Origin: Norana najaformis
Lineage: Eukaryota > Annelida > Clitellata > Crassiclitellata > Hormogastridae
Direction of reading: 5' to 3'
Assembly (NCBI GenBank): GCA_964023275.1
Contig: OZ029925.1
Coordinates: forward strand, 9,913,719-9,977,718
Length of the DNA: 64,000 nucleotides
This document shows, piece by piece, positions 1-14,000 of this stretch (position 1 is its first letter; each line of letters opens with the position of its first letter). The notes under the pieces are model-generated. The model did not search any database, was not told the DNA's origin, and worked only from the letters and a program-made list of their open reading frames with translations. The position numbers and the translations under genes are program-made.

Positions 1-1016
1 TTAGATCATGTAAACGTTTGACTTTTACTGGAGTAAAGCTGGTTATTTACATTGGATTAGATAAATTGGCCATTTAATCAATACATTGACACTAGTTATC
101 CAAACACCTTGGGACCAAGCCTGTGAAATAAATGAGCAATTATCTTACCTTGGCTTACCTTGCCAGTTGTACCTTACCTTACCTTACCTAAGTACAATAA
201 ACCAAATCCGAATATACACCAGTCTTTCTTTAATTTCTTGTTCCTTTTACCCGAGAGAGATGAAAAGCATTGATAAAAATGTCCTGTGTTGGTGATTGTT
301 GGCGATTGCACAGTGGATCAATCACTTACCTGTTCAGGTAAGCATTGGTTGTCTGGCTTAGCTTCCTGGCTCACCTGTATGGCTCGATTTGATTGTCAGC
401 CGTTGCCTGATTAGTTGTGTTCGTTGTTCGACAACAGGTGTTGAGTAATCGGGCGCTTTTCACTCACTTTATACTCTTTACGTTTCCAATGACACTTTTG
501 TAATTTAGTGTAATGTAATGTCAAATTAATGTAATGGCAACAATCCGTGCCTCAGATTCAGGTGTCATGACATTGCGCGGGTTATAAGTGCTTTAATAAA
601 TAAATAAATTTATGCAACGCCATTTTACTGCAGACTCACATAGACAGTGCAGTCGCAGTTCTTGTATTTCCAAAATGTCAGGAAAGTATTGACCATCGCA
701 TTACATACATTTGTTTGGTTAAAGGTAACTTGAATTCGTCGTTCAGTGCAAGAGTAGCCTAGGCCTACTCACGCCGTTGGAAGTAATGTGTTGTTTTATG
801 GTCAGAAAACAAGTGAACTTTGTAAGCAAAATACCAATGGCCTATATGGATATTCTGGAGTATTCGTAGTTGTAAACTCGAGAATTTCTAAAGCGCTATC
901 TAAAGCTCTACATAAAAGCTAAACGCAGAGCACAAGCTTATTAACGATCCACGCGTAAAGTCATGCGAGCTGTTCAGAGATATCATGTGAAGAAAGAAAT
1001 TCGGTTGCCAAAAACC

Positions 1017-1049
<33 letters not shown>

Positions 1050-2091
1050 GAGAAAAAGAGAGACAGATGCTGCTACTTTGGCTTGTGATTAGGTTGAGAG
1101 AAATGTGAAGGCGCTGAATGGATGGATGAGGGTAAAATTTCTTGGAAAGGCGGGACTTCAGTTTTGAATGTTAAGCCTGAGAAGTGTTATAGAGAGGGAC
1201 TTGAGTCAGAGAATGGTGGGTGAACGAACTGAGAAGTGGAGGAAAGGAGAATTTGTGGATTAGGCTACTATACCCGTATCATCAAACTTAGTTCGAGCAG
1301 TCGACAAATTTTAGTAACGTTGACAAATTATTTTAAGTCTGTATATATTAAACTATTACATGAGCGCTATAGTTATATATCCCTTTAGCAAGTATTTCAA
1401 AACGCTCATCATATTTTAAGAATTCTAGAAGCTCGAAATGGAGCTGATTTTAATGGAGGCAATCGTGTATGGGATTATGGCCACCTTAAATGTCTTGGAA
1501 TGAACACGAACTTCCTCGCTTGCTAGGAGTGGAATTTTATGCATGAATGGTTTTCTTTGTTGCTTCGTTATCGCTTCAGTTGACTGTGCAGACTGCTTTC
1601 TTTGTTTCTGCTTTCGCTATCAAAATAAACTCAGCAATATTTTAGACTTTAATTTTTTTTCCCCGAAAAATGTTGATCTCTCAACTAACAGATTTACAAC
1701 AAGTATCGTTTAAACAAAGCTCTTCAAGTAGATTAGGATACGCCACTCATTACTTCCAAGTGTCTAAGGCCTTTACTTTTAAAATGCCAACCAATGCAGA
1801 GTGATAGTTTTGTTGAATCGACGAAGATGTGGCCCAACCAACAGACTCTGGTGAAAGGATTATGATGCGCTAGCAGCAATCCAACATCCAGACAACATTT
1901 GTTTATTAATTAAATAATTTTTATTTACATTACAATTGCAGAACATAACATTACAATTACGAAACATAAAGTTATAATTACAGATTGTGATATTACAACT
2001 GCAGAACATTATATTGGCTTTCATAAATCACATCAAGTCAAGTAAAATAATATAACATTTTCACAGAACATGTCATCTCACAAGTTTGTAC

Positions 2092-2260
2092 GAATGAATA
2101 ATTATTTACTGCATTTATTAGCGCCACTATCTAATGACTAAGCATCAATCAATGGTGCTGAGAAACTGTGAGCGAAGGACTTTCCTAATCGTTTCACAGG
2201 AGGCTCGAACCCGTACTTCTACGTTTCAAGCACTCTAGCCAAATAGGCTACCGTGCCCAA
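2092..2260 (-). repeat. tRNA-derived SINE copy (family A)
   Basis: On the minus strand it begins with a promoter-like tRNA head containing B-box gggttcgagcc, then a body that shares its sequence with copies at 25585-25755, 33885-34035 and 36132-36290 (caatcaatggtgctgag-type core, tail ending in ...gcgcc/aaatgcat). Confidence 0.7.
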
Positions 2261-2479
2261 CGATGAATATATGTGTGTGTGCATGTAGGAATGTATGTAT
2301 GGATGTATGTATGTACGTAGGTATATAGGCCAATGTATGAATCTGACATTTAAATAAAACCTTTAGGAACATCTCTTCGCATTGCATCAAGCGATATTGC
2401 ATTGCATCACAATGTGAGAAATGCATGACATCACATTGCCTTACGTAAAATCGCATTCGCATGTGGCAATACACGTCAC

Positions 2480-2757
2480 TGTGCGGCACGGTGGTCTATC
2501 GGTAACGCGTTTGGTCAAAGATCGTGCTGTTGCTGGTTCGACTCTGTGTAACGATCCTGGACAAATTTGTTGCGCACGTGCCTCTGTCACAAGCGGTATA
2601 ATTTGGAACCCGCGTAGGCTGGAAAGTAAAGGCAAGTTTTATGATGTCCAGGACCTTGGGATCATGTGTCCAGTGCCGGCTCAGTGCCCTTGCAAAGGAG
2701 ATGAGCGCCTCCCCTACGTCTCACTTGTGAGATATGGGACACATTTTGCTTTTATTT
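2480..2757 (+). repeat. tRNA-headed SINE (family B)
   Basis: A tRNA-like head with B-box ggttcgactc at about 2536, then an unrelated body that ends at the AT dinucleotide run before the Cav3 exon. It makes an open frame that runs into the exon by chance. Confidence 0.5.
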
Positions 2758-2762
2758 TTACA

Positions 2763-2804
<42 letters not shown>

Positions 2805-2815
2805 TGGCATTACAG

Positions 2816-3272
2816 CGAAGCTCCGCTCAATAACCAGCGATCTCTAAGTCCTCCGAATTCGTGGCAGAGTTCCTGCAGCAGTACCAGCCCAATCAGCAGC
2901 AGCGGCGGAGGCATTCACAAAAGCGGCACCTCGCAGGCGCCGTCTAAGCCGCCCGGCCGAACTGGCTCCATCTGCAGTAACTACAGCTCCCTTGGACGCC
3001 GATACTCGTTCACCTTTGACCGCAGGTCGTTCGTGCCAACCGGAAATCAACAACAACAGCAACAAAAGGAGGCTGCCAACGCATCGCTATCCCACCAGGC
3101 GCCGCCACTCCTGACCTCGGCTGGGTCACCGAAGGACAAGTACATGCGCAACGATCTGTCGTCAGGGACGAGGAACTTCAGTTCCCCAGAAGGAGGAGGA
3201 GGAGGAGGAGGAGGGAAGAGCTGGAGGAGGTCGCTGTCCAACAACGGCGAACTCAAGAGGACAAACAGAATG
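2816..3272 (+). CDS. Cav3: Cav3 exon: II-III linker
   Basis: A Ser/Pro/Gly-rich cytoplasmic linker with a poly-Gln stretch and a poly-Gly stretch. It follows an AT run and acceptor ..tacag, starts with one base completing a codon, and ends ATG before donor gtcagt. The open frame continues left into a SINE, which I exclude. Confidence 0.75.
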
Positions 3273-6200
3273 GTCAGTCATAAAAACTCATTCGATTAAC
3301 TACTTTGGCGCCTTTTTTATTATACAAGAGGCATCGAGCGAAGTAGCTATACATATAAACGCGTCAAGAAGGCTGAGACAGAGGCAGGCGGTGGAGGATG
3401 GCGCTTTCGTTAGGTACTTTAAAAGCGCTACATTATATGTAATTATGCATACATACATACGCACACACAAACATGCATACACACATGTATACATACATAT
3501 ATATGTATACATATATGCATACAAACATACATACATACATACATCCACACACATATATATGCATACATACATACATACATACCTTTTTTGATATGTGAGA
3601 AAGCCATGTTTCAGCCTCTTTGTGAGGATCTTAAAAGGAGCTATACAAATGTTCAAATGCACATATACCAACAAACACATATCTACACACACATACATAC
3701 ATGCCTACATAAATACATACAATGTCATATAAACATATATACATATATGCATACATAACATACATACATGCCTACATAAATACATATATACATACATGCC
3801 TACATAAATACATACAATGTCATACATACATACATACATATATACATACATGCCTACATGAATACATACATACCTACATGCTTACATAAATACAGTTGGC
3901 CTGTTCAGTGGCAGGTCGTGAGCCAAGAACGGAAAGGCCGGTAAGCTGTTCACCAGAAGCAATGTTTGTATTTATAACCTCAAAATTATGTAGCCAGTTT
4001 TATTTTCTCAACTGTCAAGTGCCTCATCAGTCATCACACTGTTTGTCTACTGATGTTCAGAAAATACTTTGGTGGTGGTTTCCGCAGCCGACCGGATGCT
4101 TCCTGACACGAGCAGAATATGCCTTCTACATTTTGCCACCTTCCAACAGGTAGGATTATCAGACATAGCTAACAACACCAACAACATGACTTGCAATGAT
4201 CTGGGCGATAACACCTATGACGACGGTGAAAGCGGTGACAAGAATTAGTGGATGAATGAGTGAGTAAATGATTGAATGAACGAATGAAGGAACGAACGAA
4301 TAAATGAATGAAAAAATGAATGATTGTACTGGTTTAATCGTAATCGTAATTCCAAGGTTTCTACAGCGCCCAACGAAAGCCGCCCCGCGGGGACCGGCTT
4401 ATTCACAGGCGCTCAGTCAAAACAAAATCGATAGGTAAAAAGGTTCGGTTCCAGGTCAAGATGCAAGAGTCAGGCAGAGAGACATTTACGCAGTTCAAAT
4501 GAATGAACGTACGAATGAATGAGTGAATGAATGAATGACATTAGAGTAAATAAAGAGAGAGATGGCATGTGACGTTTCGCAGTACTAGCGTCATTATAGG
4601 AGCATTCACTCACACTACAGCAGTCATTAGATGCGAATGTGTGTTGTCCGAAACATTGTAGAGTGCGAAAGTTTTGTTATCGGTTCATCGCGCATCAGTG
4701 GTTCGACTACGGAATCCTCATCTGTATCGCTCTGAACTGCATCACGTTGGCCATGGAAAGACCCGATATTCCGTCAGACAGCACAGTAATTAATTAATTA
4801 ATTAATATCAGCTCTTCTTAGAAAGAAACAAATATCTATCTGTCTCCGTCGGAAACAATCATTTGCCTTTGCTTTGGGCTCTTGTGTCTTTCTCTTTGTC
4901 TGTGTTTCTCTTCTCTTTCTTTCTGTTCTGTTCTGTTACATATGTACATATATACATATAAACATACATACATACACAGACACATAGCCACATACATGGA
5001 CACATACATGCATACATACATGGACACATACGTGCACACATAGACATACGTACATACACACGCACATACAAACATACACGCATGCATGTATACAAATATG
5101 CATATCTGATTCAAAATTCAAACTTTACTCGCATAGAGGATGTTTTGCATTTCAGGAGAGACTATTTCTTACGGTGTCCAACTACATTTTCACCGTCATA
5201 TTCGCCTTCGAAATGGCGGTAAAGGTATGTGTTAACTGAAGGAAGGCAAATAACGATTCATATTGTGGTCAGTATGAAGAAGTTCCAACCATAGAATCCA
5301 ATTCATATAGCTCACTAAATGTTCTGCATTCATATGCAGTTCAAAGTCTTAGATTGACTCAGCTTCTTCCCAGTTATCGCTTGTTGTTTTTTTTTCAATC
5401 CTCCAGTTAGAAAAAGTGTGGAAGAAAAGGTAGACACGAGCAACAATTAGACAAAATAGGGCTATACATCCAACTATGAATAAACATAGTTGCAATTTGG
5501 CATAATGTACGATTCAAAAGTGAAGGGCTTAAATTTCTACTTGATTGAAGGTTCGAAAGCACATACTTGGTTGAATTAAGCTTCCTGTGATATATAATAA
5601 CCTGCAGAGTTTAGCACCCGACCTGATGTAAGATAGTATTAATATTAGCTACTTACATGTAGCATACTACAGATAGCCTCGTTGATTATGGGGTGGACCT
5701 TGTGAGCTCGCATTCGATGGAATGAGGTCCAATATGATTGGCTGGTTGTAGACGGGTCCTTATGGTCTGTTTTGCTCCTGGGTTTCATGGTCTGGCGACT
5801 GTCACTGTCGATCACTCGCCACTAGACAAACGGCAGAAGGGGATGCTGGCTTGACGCCTGGTGTTCGGCAAGGCATGCCAAGGCGCGTCCATTATTCTGT
5901 CCAGTAAATCGTGGATAGAGGGCCATCTTGAGGCACACGGTCTACCGCAGCGATCTATATACATCCGTTACTTTATCTCCACGACGAATCCCACAGCTGA
6001 ACAACTCTGTCCCACGAAATAAAATGTTCAGACACATGCTGTGGCTTAGTAAAATGATGTATTACCGATGTGTGTGTGTGAATATGTATGCATGTATGTA
6101 TGTTTGTATGTATGCATGTATATATGTATGTATGCATGTATATATGAATAGTTGAAGTTGAAGTTGTTTATTGAATCACCAACAACCAACAATCTAAACA

Positions 6201-9200
6201 GTTACCACAGTTTCACCTAAAATATTACAAGTGCTGGCATCAAAGGGCAATCCACAAGGGGGACAAATGTCTCGCTGTATGTATGAATATATGTATGTGT
6301 GTATGTAACTGATGAGTAATTGACTAATAGTGTATAGTGCTACCTGTGTTATTTGGTAGGTAATTAGGTAATATTGCATACTCTATTCTGTTTTATATGT
6401 AACTGCAAAAAGGTACATTGTGCAACCTGTACTTTAGGTAACGGCCAAAGGCATGTTATTCCATCGTCATGCGTACCTAAAGAGTGGATGGAACATAATG
6501 GATGGTACACTGGTCGTAATTTCGCTGGTTGACATAATGATACCATTCGTGGCATCGAGCAGCCCTCGTATCTTTGGCATCCTGCGAGTTTTTCGTCTGC
6601 TTCGCACACTCAAGCCTCTTCGGTAACACACCTTCATCAACGAAATAATATCATCGTACTTGCAAGACCGGCCCGAATAACCACCTTCATTTATTTCTCA
6701 CTTATCTCAATCATTGTTAAACAGTACAGTTATCAGGCGCCTGCGAAACGATTTCTGTTGTCATGTTTGCGGTTCAGCCGAAAGATCATTCAGCCTCGGG
6801 ACCACGCTTTACAGGAACTTATACCTTTTCACTGGACCGCCCTTGAGTACCAATCAAGTGACTGATTCACGAAGAACTTTGACTTAGACTGAAGAGGTTA
6901 ATACAGCTGCTGCATCTGTGTTTGGTTGCAGGGTAATCAGTCGAGCTCCAGGTCTAAAGCTGGTGGTTCAAACCCTGTTATCTTCTTTACGACCAATCGG
7001 AAACATTGTTCTCATCTGCTGCACGTTCTTCATAATTTTCGGAATTTTAGGAGTTCAGGTAAGACAACATTTCGATAGAAACATTTCATTTATCCTTTTA
7101 TTTCTTCATCGAAGCTTTTAATATCGGTAACAATGTATGCATGTATTTATGTGTCTATGCATATATGTATGTATGTATGTATGTAAATGTGTATGTATGC
7201 ATGCGCGTATGTATATATATATAATTCCTTTTCACATTGAAGTCGATAGTCGGAGCTTTCCTATATTAAAATCATTAAAGATAGGCCTAAGTATGGTTCT
7301 ATGACAGATCGTCTGATACAATTCTTCGGAAGAAATTCTGTCGCATAACAATTAAATCATCACCGATACATATTGTCAGAGTTATATTGGTAATGGTATA
7401 TGTGTTTGCATTCCGTGGAAGGCATTTGTTGATGGTGTTTAGTGTCGTTTGTCTGTTTTCTCCGTCTGTTCGTCAGTTGTTCAAAGGAACATTCTACTTC
7501 TGCGATGGTCCTGATGTCCGAGCCATCAAGAACAAGACGGACTGTATCAACAAAGGTCCTCCTTATCGCTGGGTCAATCGCAAGTACAACTTTGACAATC
7601 TTGGCCAGGTAGGACAGCGCTCTGACTCATAAACGTCGTACTGTGATGTAGGGTAAGGAAAGGTAAGATAAGGTGATGTGAGATAGGTAAGATAAGTAAA
7701 GTAAGTTAAGGTAAGGTAAGTATAAGGTAAGGTGGTGTAGGGTAAGGTAAGGTAGGACTGTATAATGTAGGGTATGAGAGAGTTGGGTAAGGTATAGAGT
7801 AAGGTAAGGTAAGGTAGAATAGGGAAGGTATGGTAGGGTAAGGTAGGGTAGGGTAGAGTATAGTGATGTTGGGTTGGGTAGGTTAGGGTTGAGTAATATA
7901 GTGTAAATGCAGGATATGGTAGGATAGGGTAAGGTAAGGTAGGTTAGGGTATAAGGTAGGGTAAAGTAGGGTAAGGTCGGATACGGTAGGGAAGAGCTAG
8001 GCAAGGATGCGTCACGTTGTGTTAACGCTTGGGCTTGAAGCATGTGTAAACAGTTATCATGCAGCTGGAGTTTGTTTCATTTTAATTTTTCAGGCACTAA
8101 TGTCGCTGTTTGTGTTGGCTTCCAAAGACGGCTGGGTCAACATTATGTACACAGGTCTCGATGCAGTGGGTGTCGATCAGCAGGCAAGCATCCGAAGCTG
8201 CTTCTTCCCGTCATAACTCATAGGGGCTTACCTTTAAATACATTACCACGACTTCATTACCCTACCATATTACCCTCGTTAATTTGCTCTTTTGATAGAT
8301 GAAATTCGGAGTTTGTTCTAACTTTTTATTAATTACCTTACCATATTACCCCCGTTTACCCCAACCTAGCCTTCATGCACTTCGTGTTCACCATGTTGTT
8401 CCTATCAAACTGAACATCGATTAAACAACTATCGGGGAGCGTTACATAGAGTGTCCAAAATATGTTACGTAATGTATACATATACCAAACTAATGCAACT
8501 TCGTAACTTAACCTGTTGCGCTTCTGTTTTAGCCGCAAGTGAATTACAACGAGTGGCGTTTGGTCTACTTCATATCGTTCCTGCTTCTTGTCGGTTTCTT
8601 TGTGCTCAATATGTTCGTTGGAGTCGTTGTTGAGAATTTCCACAAATGCCGAGAGAGCCAGGAGCGAGAAGAGAAGGCGCGACGGGCTGCCAAGCACGCC
8701 AAGAAGCTCGATCGAGAGAGAAAAAGTCAGAACAAACTCCGAATTTCATCTATCAAAACAGCAAATTCAAGCAGAACAAGTACTAGGAGTAGTAATATTA
8801 GCAGAAGTTGTATTAGTAGTAGCAGTGGTAGTGGTAGTAGTAGTAGTGGTAGTAGTGGTGGTAGTGGTAGTAGTAGTAGTGGTAGTAGCAATAGTAGTAG
8901 TAGATATATAATTAATATAATAATAACAATAATGATAATAATAAGAAGAAGAACAAGAACAAGAACAAGGCTCACTGGATTTAATTAACGACTAAGTAGA
9001 AAGTCTATCACACAAGTCTTGGAGAAAATGTTCATGCCATGGTTTCTGGTTAAACCTTCCTGGCAACTCGCAGTCGACTGCGCACAAATAACAGTTAAAA
9101 CAGCATAAAATTTCCTCTACAATCGTTAGCTTTTGGAGCATAGCCTCGGGCCCTTCTTGGAAGCCTAAGACGCTTCCTGTGCCCCCAATTCGGTTCACTT

Positions 9201-11047
9201 TATTACGGTGACTCTGCAGTGGTGATCGTCACCTGGTAACGTCTCAGATTCATATTTACTGACTTAGTTTTGAATAAATGAATAGCAGGACCTGACCTGT
9301 GACTTTTTGAACGACCCTGAGATGTCGTGAAAACAGGTAAATAACTGACTAAAACGAACTAACTCTCTAATCAATTGCTGTCCTTCTTGATATGGCTCTT
9401 GTCCCTTGAAGTCAAAAGTACGGTGTCTGTTGTGTGTTCGTAGAGTTACGTGAGCCGCCATATTGGTGTCGTTACTCGAAGCCCCGGATGTTGCTTCATT
9501 GTTTCATCAGCAGCAAATACTTTGACCTTGCCAACGCAGGCGTCATTGGTCTCAACGTCATCATGATGGCGCTCGAGTACTACCTCATGCCGCGAGTAAG
9601 TATTTAACAATTATAAGTACCTCAAGGAAGATTTTAAACTACTTAAAAGGTGCTATAGCAATATTAGGTGTCTTTGTACATACATATATGCATGCATGCA
9701 TACATGCCTACTTACATACATATATATTATACATACATACATAACGACTTTTAGACTACGCGATTCATATGTGGCATAAGGATTAAAATATGGTAGGAGA
9801 AGGTTAGCCGAATCAATGAAAGATTGCAAGATAAAGTAAGATAAGGTAACAAAGTATTACGTGATTAAGTTTTCAAAATTCTACTGAACGGTGAGTCTGA
9901 GAAAGTAGCCAGGATAGTTAAATGGGGGACAAATTATGTTTGGGCCTGGCTAAAAGATAAACGAAGGTAAATTATGACACGGTAAGAAGTTTAATTCGGC
10001 TAAACAGAAGAAGTGTTCAAGTGTGTTCGCCAGGTGAGATAATATACAGGCCCTACAGTATGTATGCACATTTTGAAGATAAGAAGCCTTGGAGTCATTT
10101 CTGCGAACTAAAGTAACAAAATTAATTTTATCCATGAACGGTTATCATTATAAATAATTTTCTCCGTGAACGATTGTCACTATAAATAAGTGATAGTTTA
10201 TAATTAATTCTTTATAATTCTGTTTTCTTATGCTATGGAAATTTTCTAGGAGTTGCAATCAGCTCTGAAGATCTTCAACTTTTTTTTCACTTCGGTCTTC
10301 GTTGTGGAAGCGGTGATTAAAGTCATCTCACTTGGCTTCCTGCGTTATATCAGTGACAGGTCGGTATAAAATCTCCAAAGGAATATAAGTTAGGGGTCGA
10401 TGGGGTGTTAAGTTAGTCTGTAAGAAAACGTTACCCTACAAGTCTGTGTGCTAAACTTATGGGGCTTACTAAATGATAGATTTAGTGTGCCTGAAGGATG
10501 ATTATACCTACCTCGGGTAAAAATAATAATAATTCCCTCACAATTCCATCTCACTGTGAAGAAATTTTGTTTTAGCAATTATGGTTATTAACCGATAATT
10601 TGCCATCAACAAACATTAATTCTCTATAAACCTATGCCGCACTCGTGCGCTAATAACAATAGATGACAAGTGAACGAACCTTCCCTAGCCACATTATTGT
10701 CTCGCAAACCAACTTCAGATTATATATAGTCTTGTATTGCCTTGTCTTTATAAGATGGTCAATAATAGAATAGTGTGAATTTTGTGCAGGTGGAATCAGT
10801 TGGATATAGCAATAGTACTGCTGTCAGTGACTGGAATTGCAATGGAGGAGGTGAAGTCGGGTATAATCCCAATCAACCCGACCATCATCCGAGTCATGAG
10901 GGTCCTGCGAATAGCCAGAGGTAGGCGACGTTTCAGTCAAGTCCCGCATTGTTCTTCCCTCTGCCTGCGCCATACAGATCTATGATATAGCTAATCGATA
11001 CAGTGAATTTAAACAGTGACTATTATTATTATTATTATTATTATTAT

Positions 11048-11089
<42 letters not shown>

Positions 11090-14000
11090 CATTACCATTA
11101 ATACTACTAATGCTAATATGATTATTATTATTATCATCGTCACCATCATTATCATAGTCATCATTATTATTATATAAAAGAAGTAACAGTAGCTAATAGT
11201 ATTATATAAAAGAATAGTAGTAGTAAAAGTAGCAATAGAAGCTAATGTTATTATATAAAAGAAGTAAAGGTAAAAATATCCCTGTGCATTGAGGTGTATT
11301 TTCATGCTGGTTTCCCACGTATCCTGTATAGGCCTGCATACTTTATAGGCCTATCTCTTACAGTTAAGCAGATAACATGGTTAAAAATCGCATCCTGTCC
11401 CTGTTTGCTGTATGCATTTTCTTCAGTTAGCAGTGACCGCCAGTTGACGCACAGTGCATTATTTAAGCAGCACTTTATAAATATTTTATTGGAAATGACT
11501 CGATGAGATTAGACTTGACTAGATTAGGCTGGACTAGTTCCATCGTCGTTCCTCCCCGCTTGCTTCTTGATTAAGGCTTACTCCCCCCACAACTATCGTG
11601 ATCGTAAACTCTGTATATCTTCAGCTCCCGCAAAAGCTAAGTCGATAAAACTAATTACAAGCACTTAATCAAAAACAAGTTCGGCTGGGCGGGTGTGGTC
11701 AGGTTTATTTCCAACTAAAAGACCAAAGATAGCAGATAGATAGACAGTCGGTTATGGTGCACGGGTGATGGTTTGGAAGATGAATTACGATTCTTAGCTC
11801 AACCGATGGATATATAGCGTGTTAACAAATGCTGTATTTATTTAGGGTTAGAAGAATAGGAGGGGCCAGAATAGAATTTGTTAAAAATACTGTTTCCAGT
11901 TTTGAATGCAAGACCTGCCCAGAAATCGTAAGAGGAGTAGAGTAGGTGAGCTGGTAGCATGGGTAAAAAGGTTGTCGTAGTTCAGGAAGGAGTCTATTCC
12001 AAAAGGTGAACCAGCTTGAGCTGTTGAACGCTAACTGTATTTTACTGATGAAGTGACAGAAGCGCGAAGTGCTGTTGGGGTGAAGGATGAGGGGAATAAT
12101 CGGGATGATTGAATTACTTATTGTGAATTAATTATTGTGTTTATCAGTTCTTTTTGGCCTGCCGAAGTTTCGAATGCTTCAGCTTCAGCTTGTCTACAAT
12201 TACAACAGCATTTGCTTTGACCTTCAGGATTTGCAGGTTTTTCTGTTGTTCGTAGTTCTGAAGTTGCTAAAGATGGCGAAGTCGGTAAGAGCGCTGCTCG
12301 ACACAGTAATGCAAGCGCTGCCGGAAGTCGGTAATCTTGGTCTTCTCTTCTTCTTGCTGTTCTTCATCTTTGCTGCTCTCGGAGTCGAACTGTTCGGCCG
12401 CATCGGTGAGTAATTGCAATTGTATTCAGAAATTTGTATAGCGCCACTTCAAAAGAAACTAATCAGAAGTGCTGTCTCCGCTAGCCTAAGTGATTTTAAG
12501 GTTCACAAGTACATAAAGCTCATAAGTAAGCAAATAATGCTCAGCTACGTTGGCTACTGGCTGTGAAAGCAATTGTCATAAACTGTTCCCAGATTTAGAA
12601 CTTCACCCCAGCATACCGTTTTTTCTAAACAACTATTTTTGGTTCTTATGTAGCCCCGGCGTTCACTATCACATGCATACAGCTTGACCAGGCAGGCGTC
12701 TAAAACTCTTATTATATAGATACATATTTAAGAGCTTGTCAGGCCAAAAACCTATAGACACTCCTTAGTTAGGCCTAGGCCTGCATAGCGGCATTTAGCC
12801 TTCTTCTGTGTTTAGAATGTTCGGAGAAACATCTGTGTGAAGGTCTGAACAAGCATGCTCACTTCCGCAATTTTGGAATGGCTTTTCTCACTCTATTCCG
12901 AGTAGCAACTGGAGATAATTGGAACGGCATCATGAAGGTACACTTACAGTTATTGTTATTAATATTAATTAGACATTCATATCGTACTAATTACTTAATT
13001 CATATCAAAAGTCCATAATTCTGTCAGTTGATGTTACCGATAGACTTACACACGTTGTCCGCTTTAAAAGCAATATCTGCTAAACGCCAAGCCTGTATGG
13101 CTTCAAAGGGTTACTACTACATTACAATACAATGCCTGGATAAGTGTAGGTTTATCTCGGTGTCTGTTCTTCTGATCATTCGTGTATGGATGCAAAATCT
13201 TTAATTTTCTAACAATTTTGTGTACTTTTGAAGCTCTGTCCACTTTAAAAGCTAACAGACAACTGTTTCGTACAAAGGCTAAGCGACGAGTGGACTGTTG
13301 CTTGACACACCAGCAGTTAAACACTGTACGCGGACTTGAAAAGTCAACATACTAATACATAGTTAGTATTTCTCAAATATATGTGGCCCGTTCACATTCG
13401 CCTGGGTAGGGCTGTGTGAGCCTATGAATAGGCCTCTTGAGGGTACTCTATATAAATGTCGTGAATGAATGAATGAATTAGTTAATAAGTGATATGTTCA
13501 GCAACTGTCAGCAGGCTACAACGTCATCGTTTTTAGTAAATAAATTGCAGTAGTTTGACCTTCTTTGCTTGTCGTTGCTGCTGCATTCAGGATGCATTAA
13601 AGGATGACGACTGTGACTCTTCGGATGACTGCATCCAGAACTGCTGCGTCAGCACAATCATCGCCCCGATGTTCTTCGTTGTCTTTGTTCTCATGGCCCA
13701 GTTCGTCCTAGTCAACGTAGTAGTCGCCGTTCTCATGAAGCACCTCGAGGTTAGCAACAGCCACAGCGCAGACGCAGCAGCGATGAGCAGGAGAAGTCTA
13801 ATCTACTGACTTCTATAGCGCCGCTATCATAATGAACGAGGCATCAGTCGATGGTCACTTCCAGTGAAACCGCAATTTTAAATTGTATATCCGTTGGAGT
13901 AACCCGGCAGAAATAAGAGAATTCAACAGCACTGATGAATACAGATGTAGTAGTCATTGTCGTATTTCCTGTGGCTTGTGTTGACTTCCTTTTGGGCGAT

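Larger units (their letters stand above)
1..2815. other. Intron or upstream sequence of the Cav3 gene, no exon recognised
   Basis: This stretch lies 5' of the first exon I can support. It holds a TTACC-rich patch near 140-200, a GA/ACAG simple repeat at 1014-1064, two tRNA-derived SINE copies (listed separately) and an AT dinucleotide run just before the exon. Exons for channel domains I and II and most of the II-III linker are not visible, so I infer they lie left of the window and that this is mostly intron. Confidence 0.6.

Noticed and set aside
2421-2815. Open frame extending the first Cav3 exon leftward
   Set aside because: This part is a tRNA-headed SINE and an AT run; an acceptor (tacag) at 2811-2815 separates it from the coding exon.
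3300-3700. Open frames rich in Tyr/Cys/Met/Val or His/Thr/Tyr
   Set aside because: They are translations of ACAT/TGTA microsatellite. The same holds at 4836-5121, 35480-35788 and 38652-39110.
7627-8043. 138-codon minus-strand frame rich in Leu/Pro/Tyr/Thr
   Set aside because: It is the translation of the GGTAA satellite, with no family similarity.
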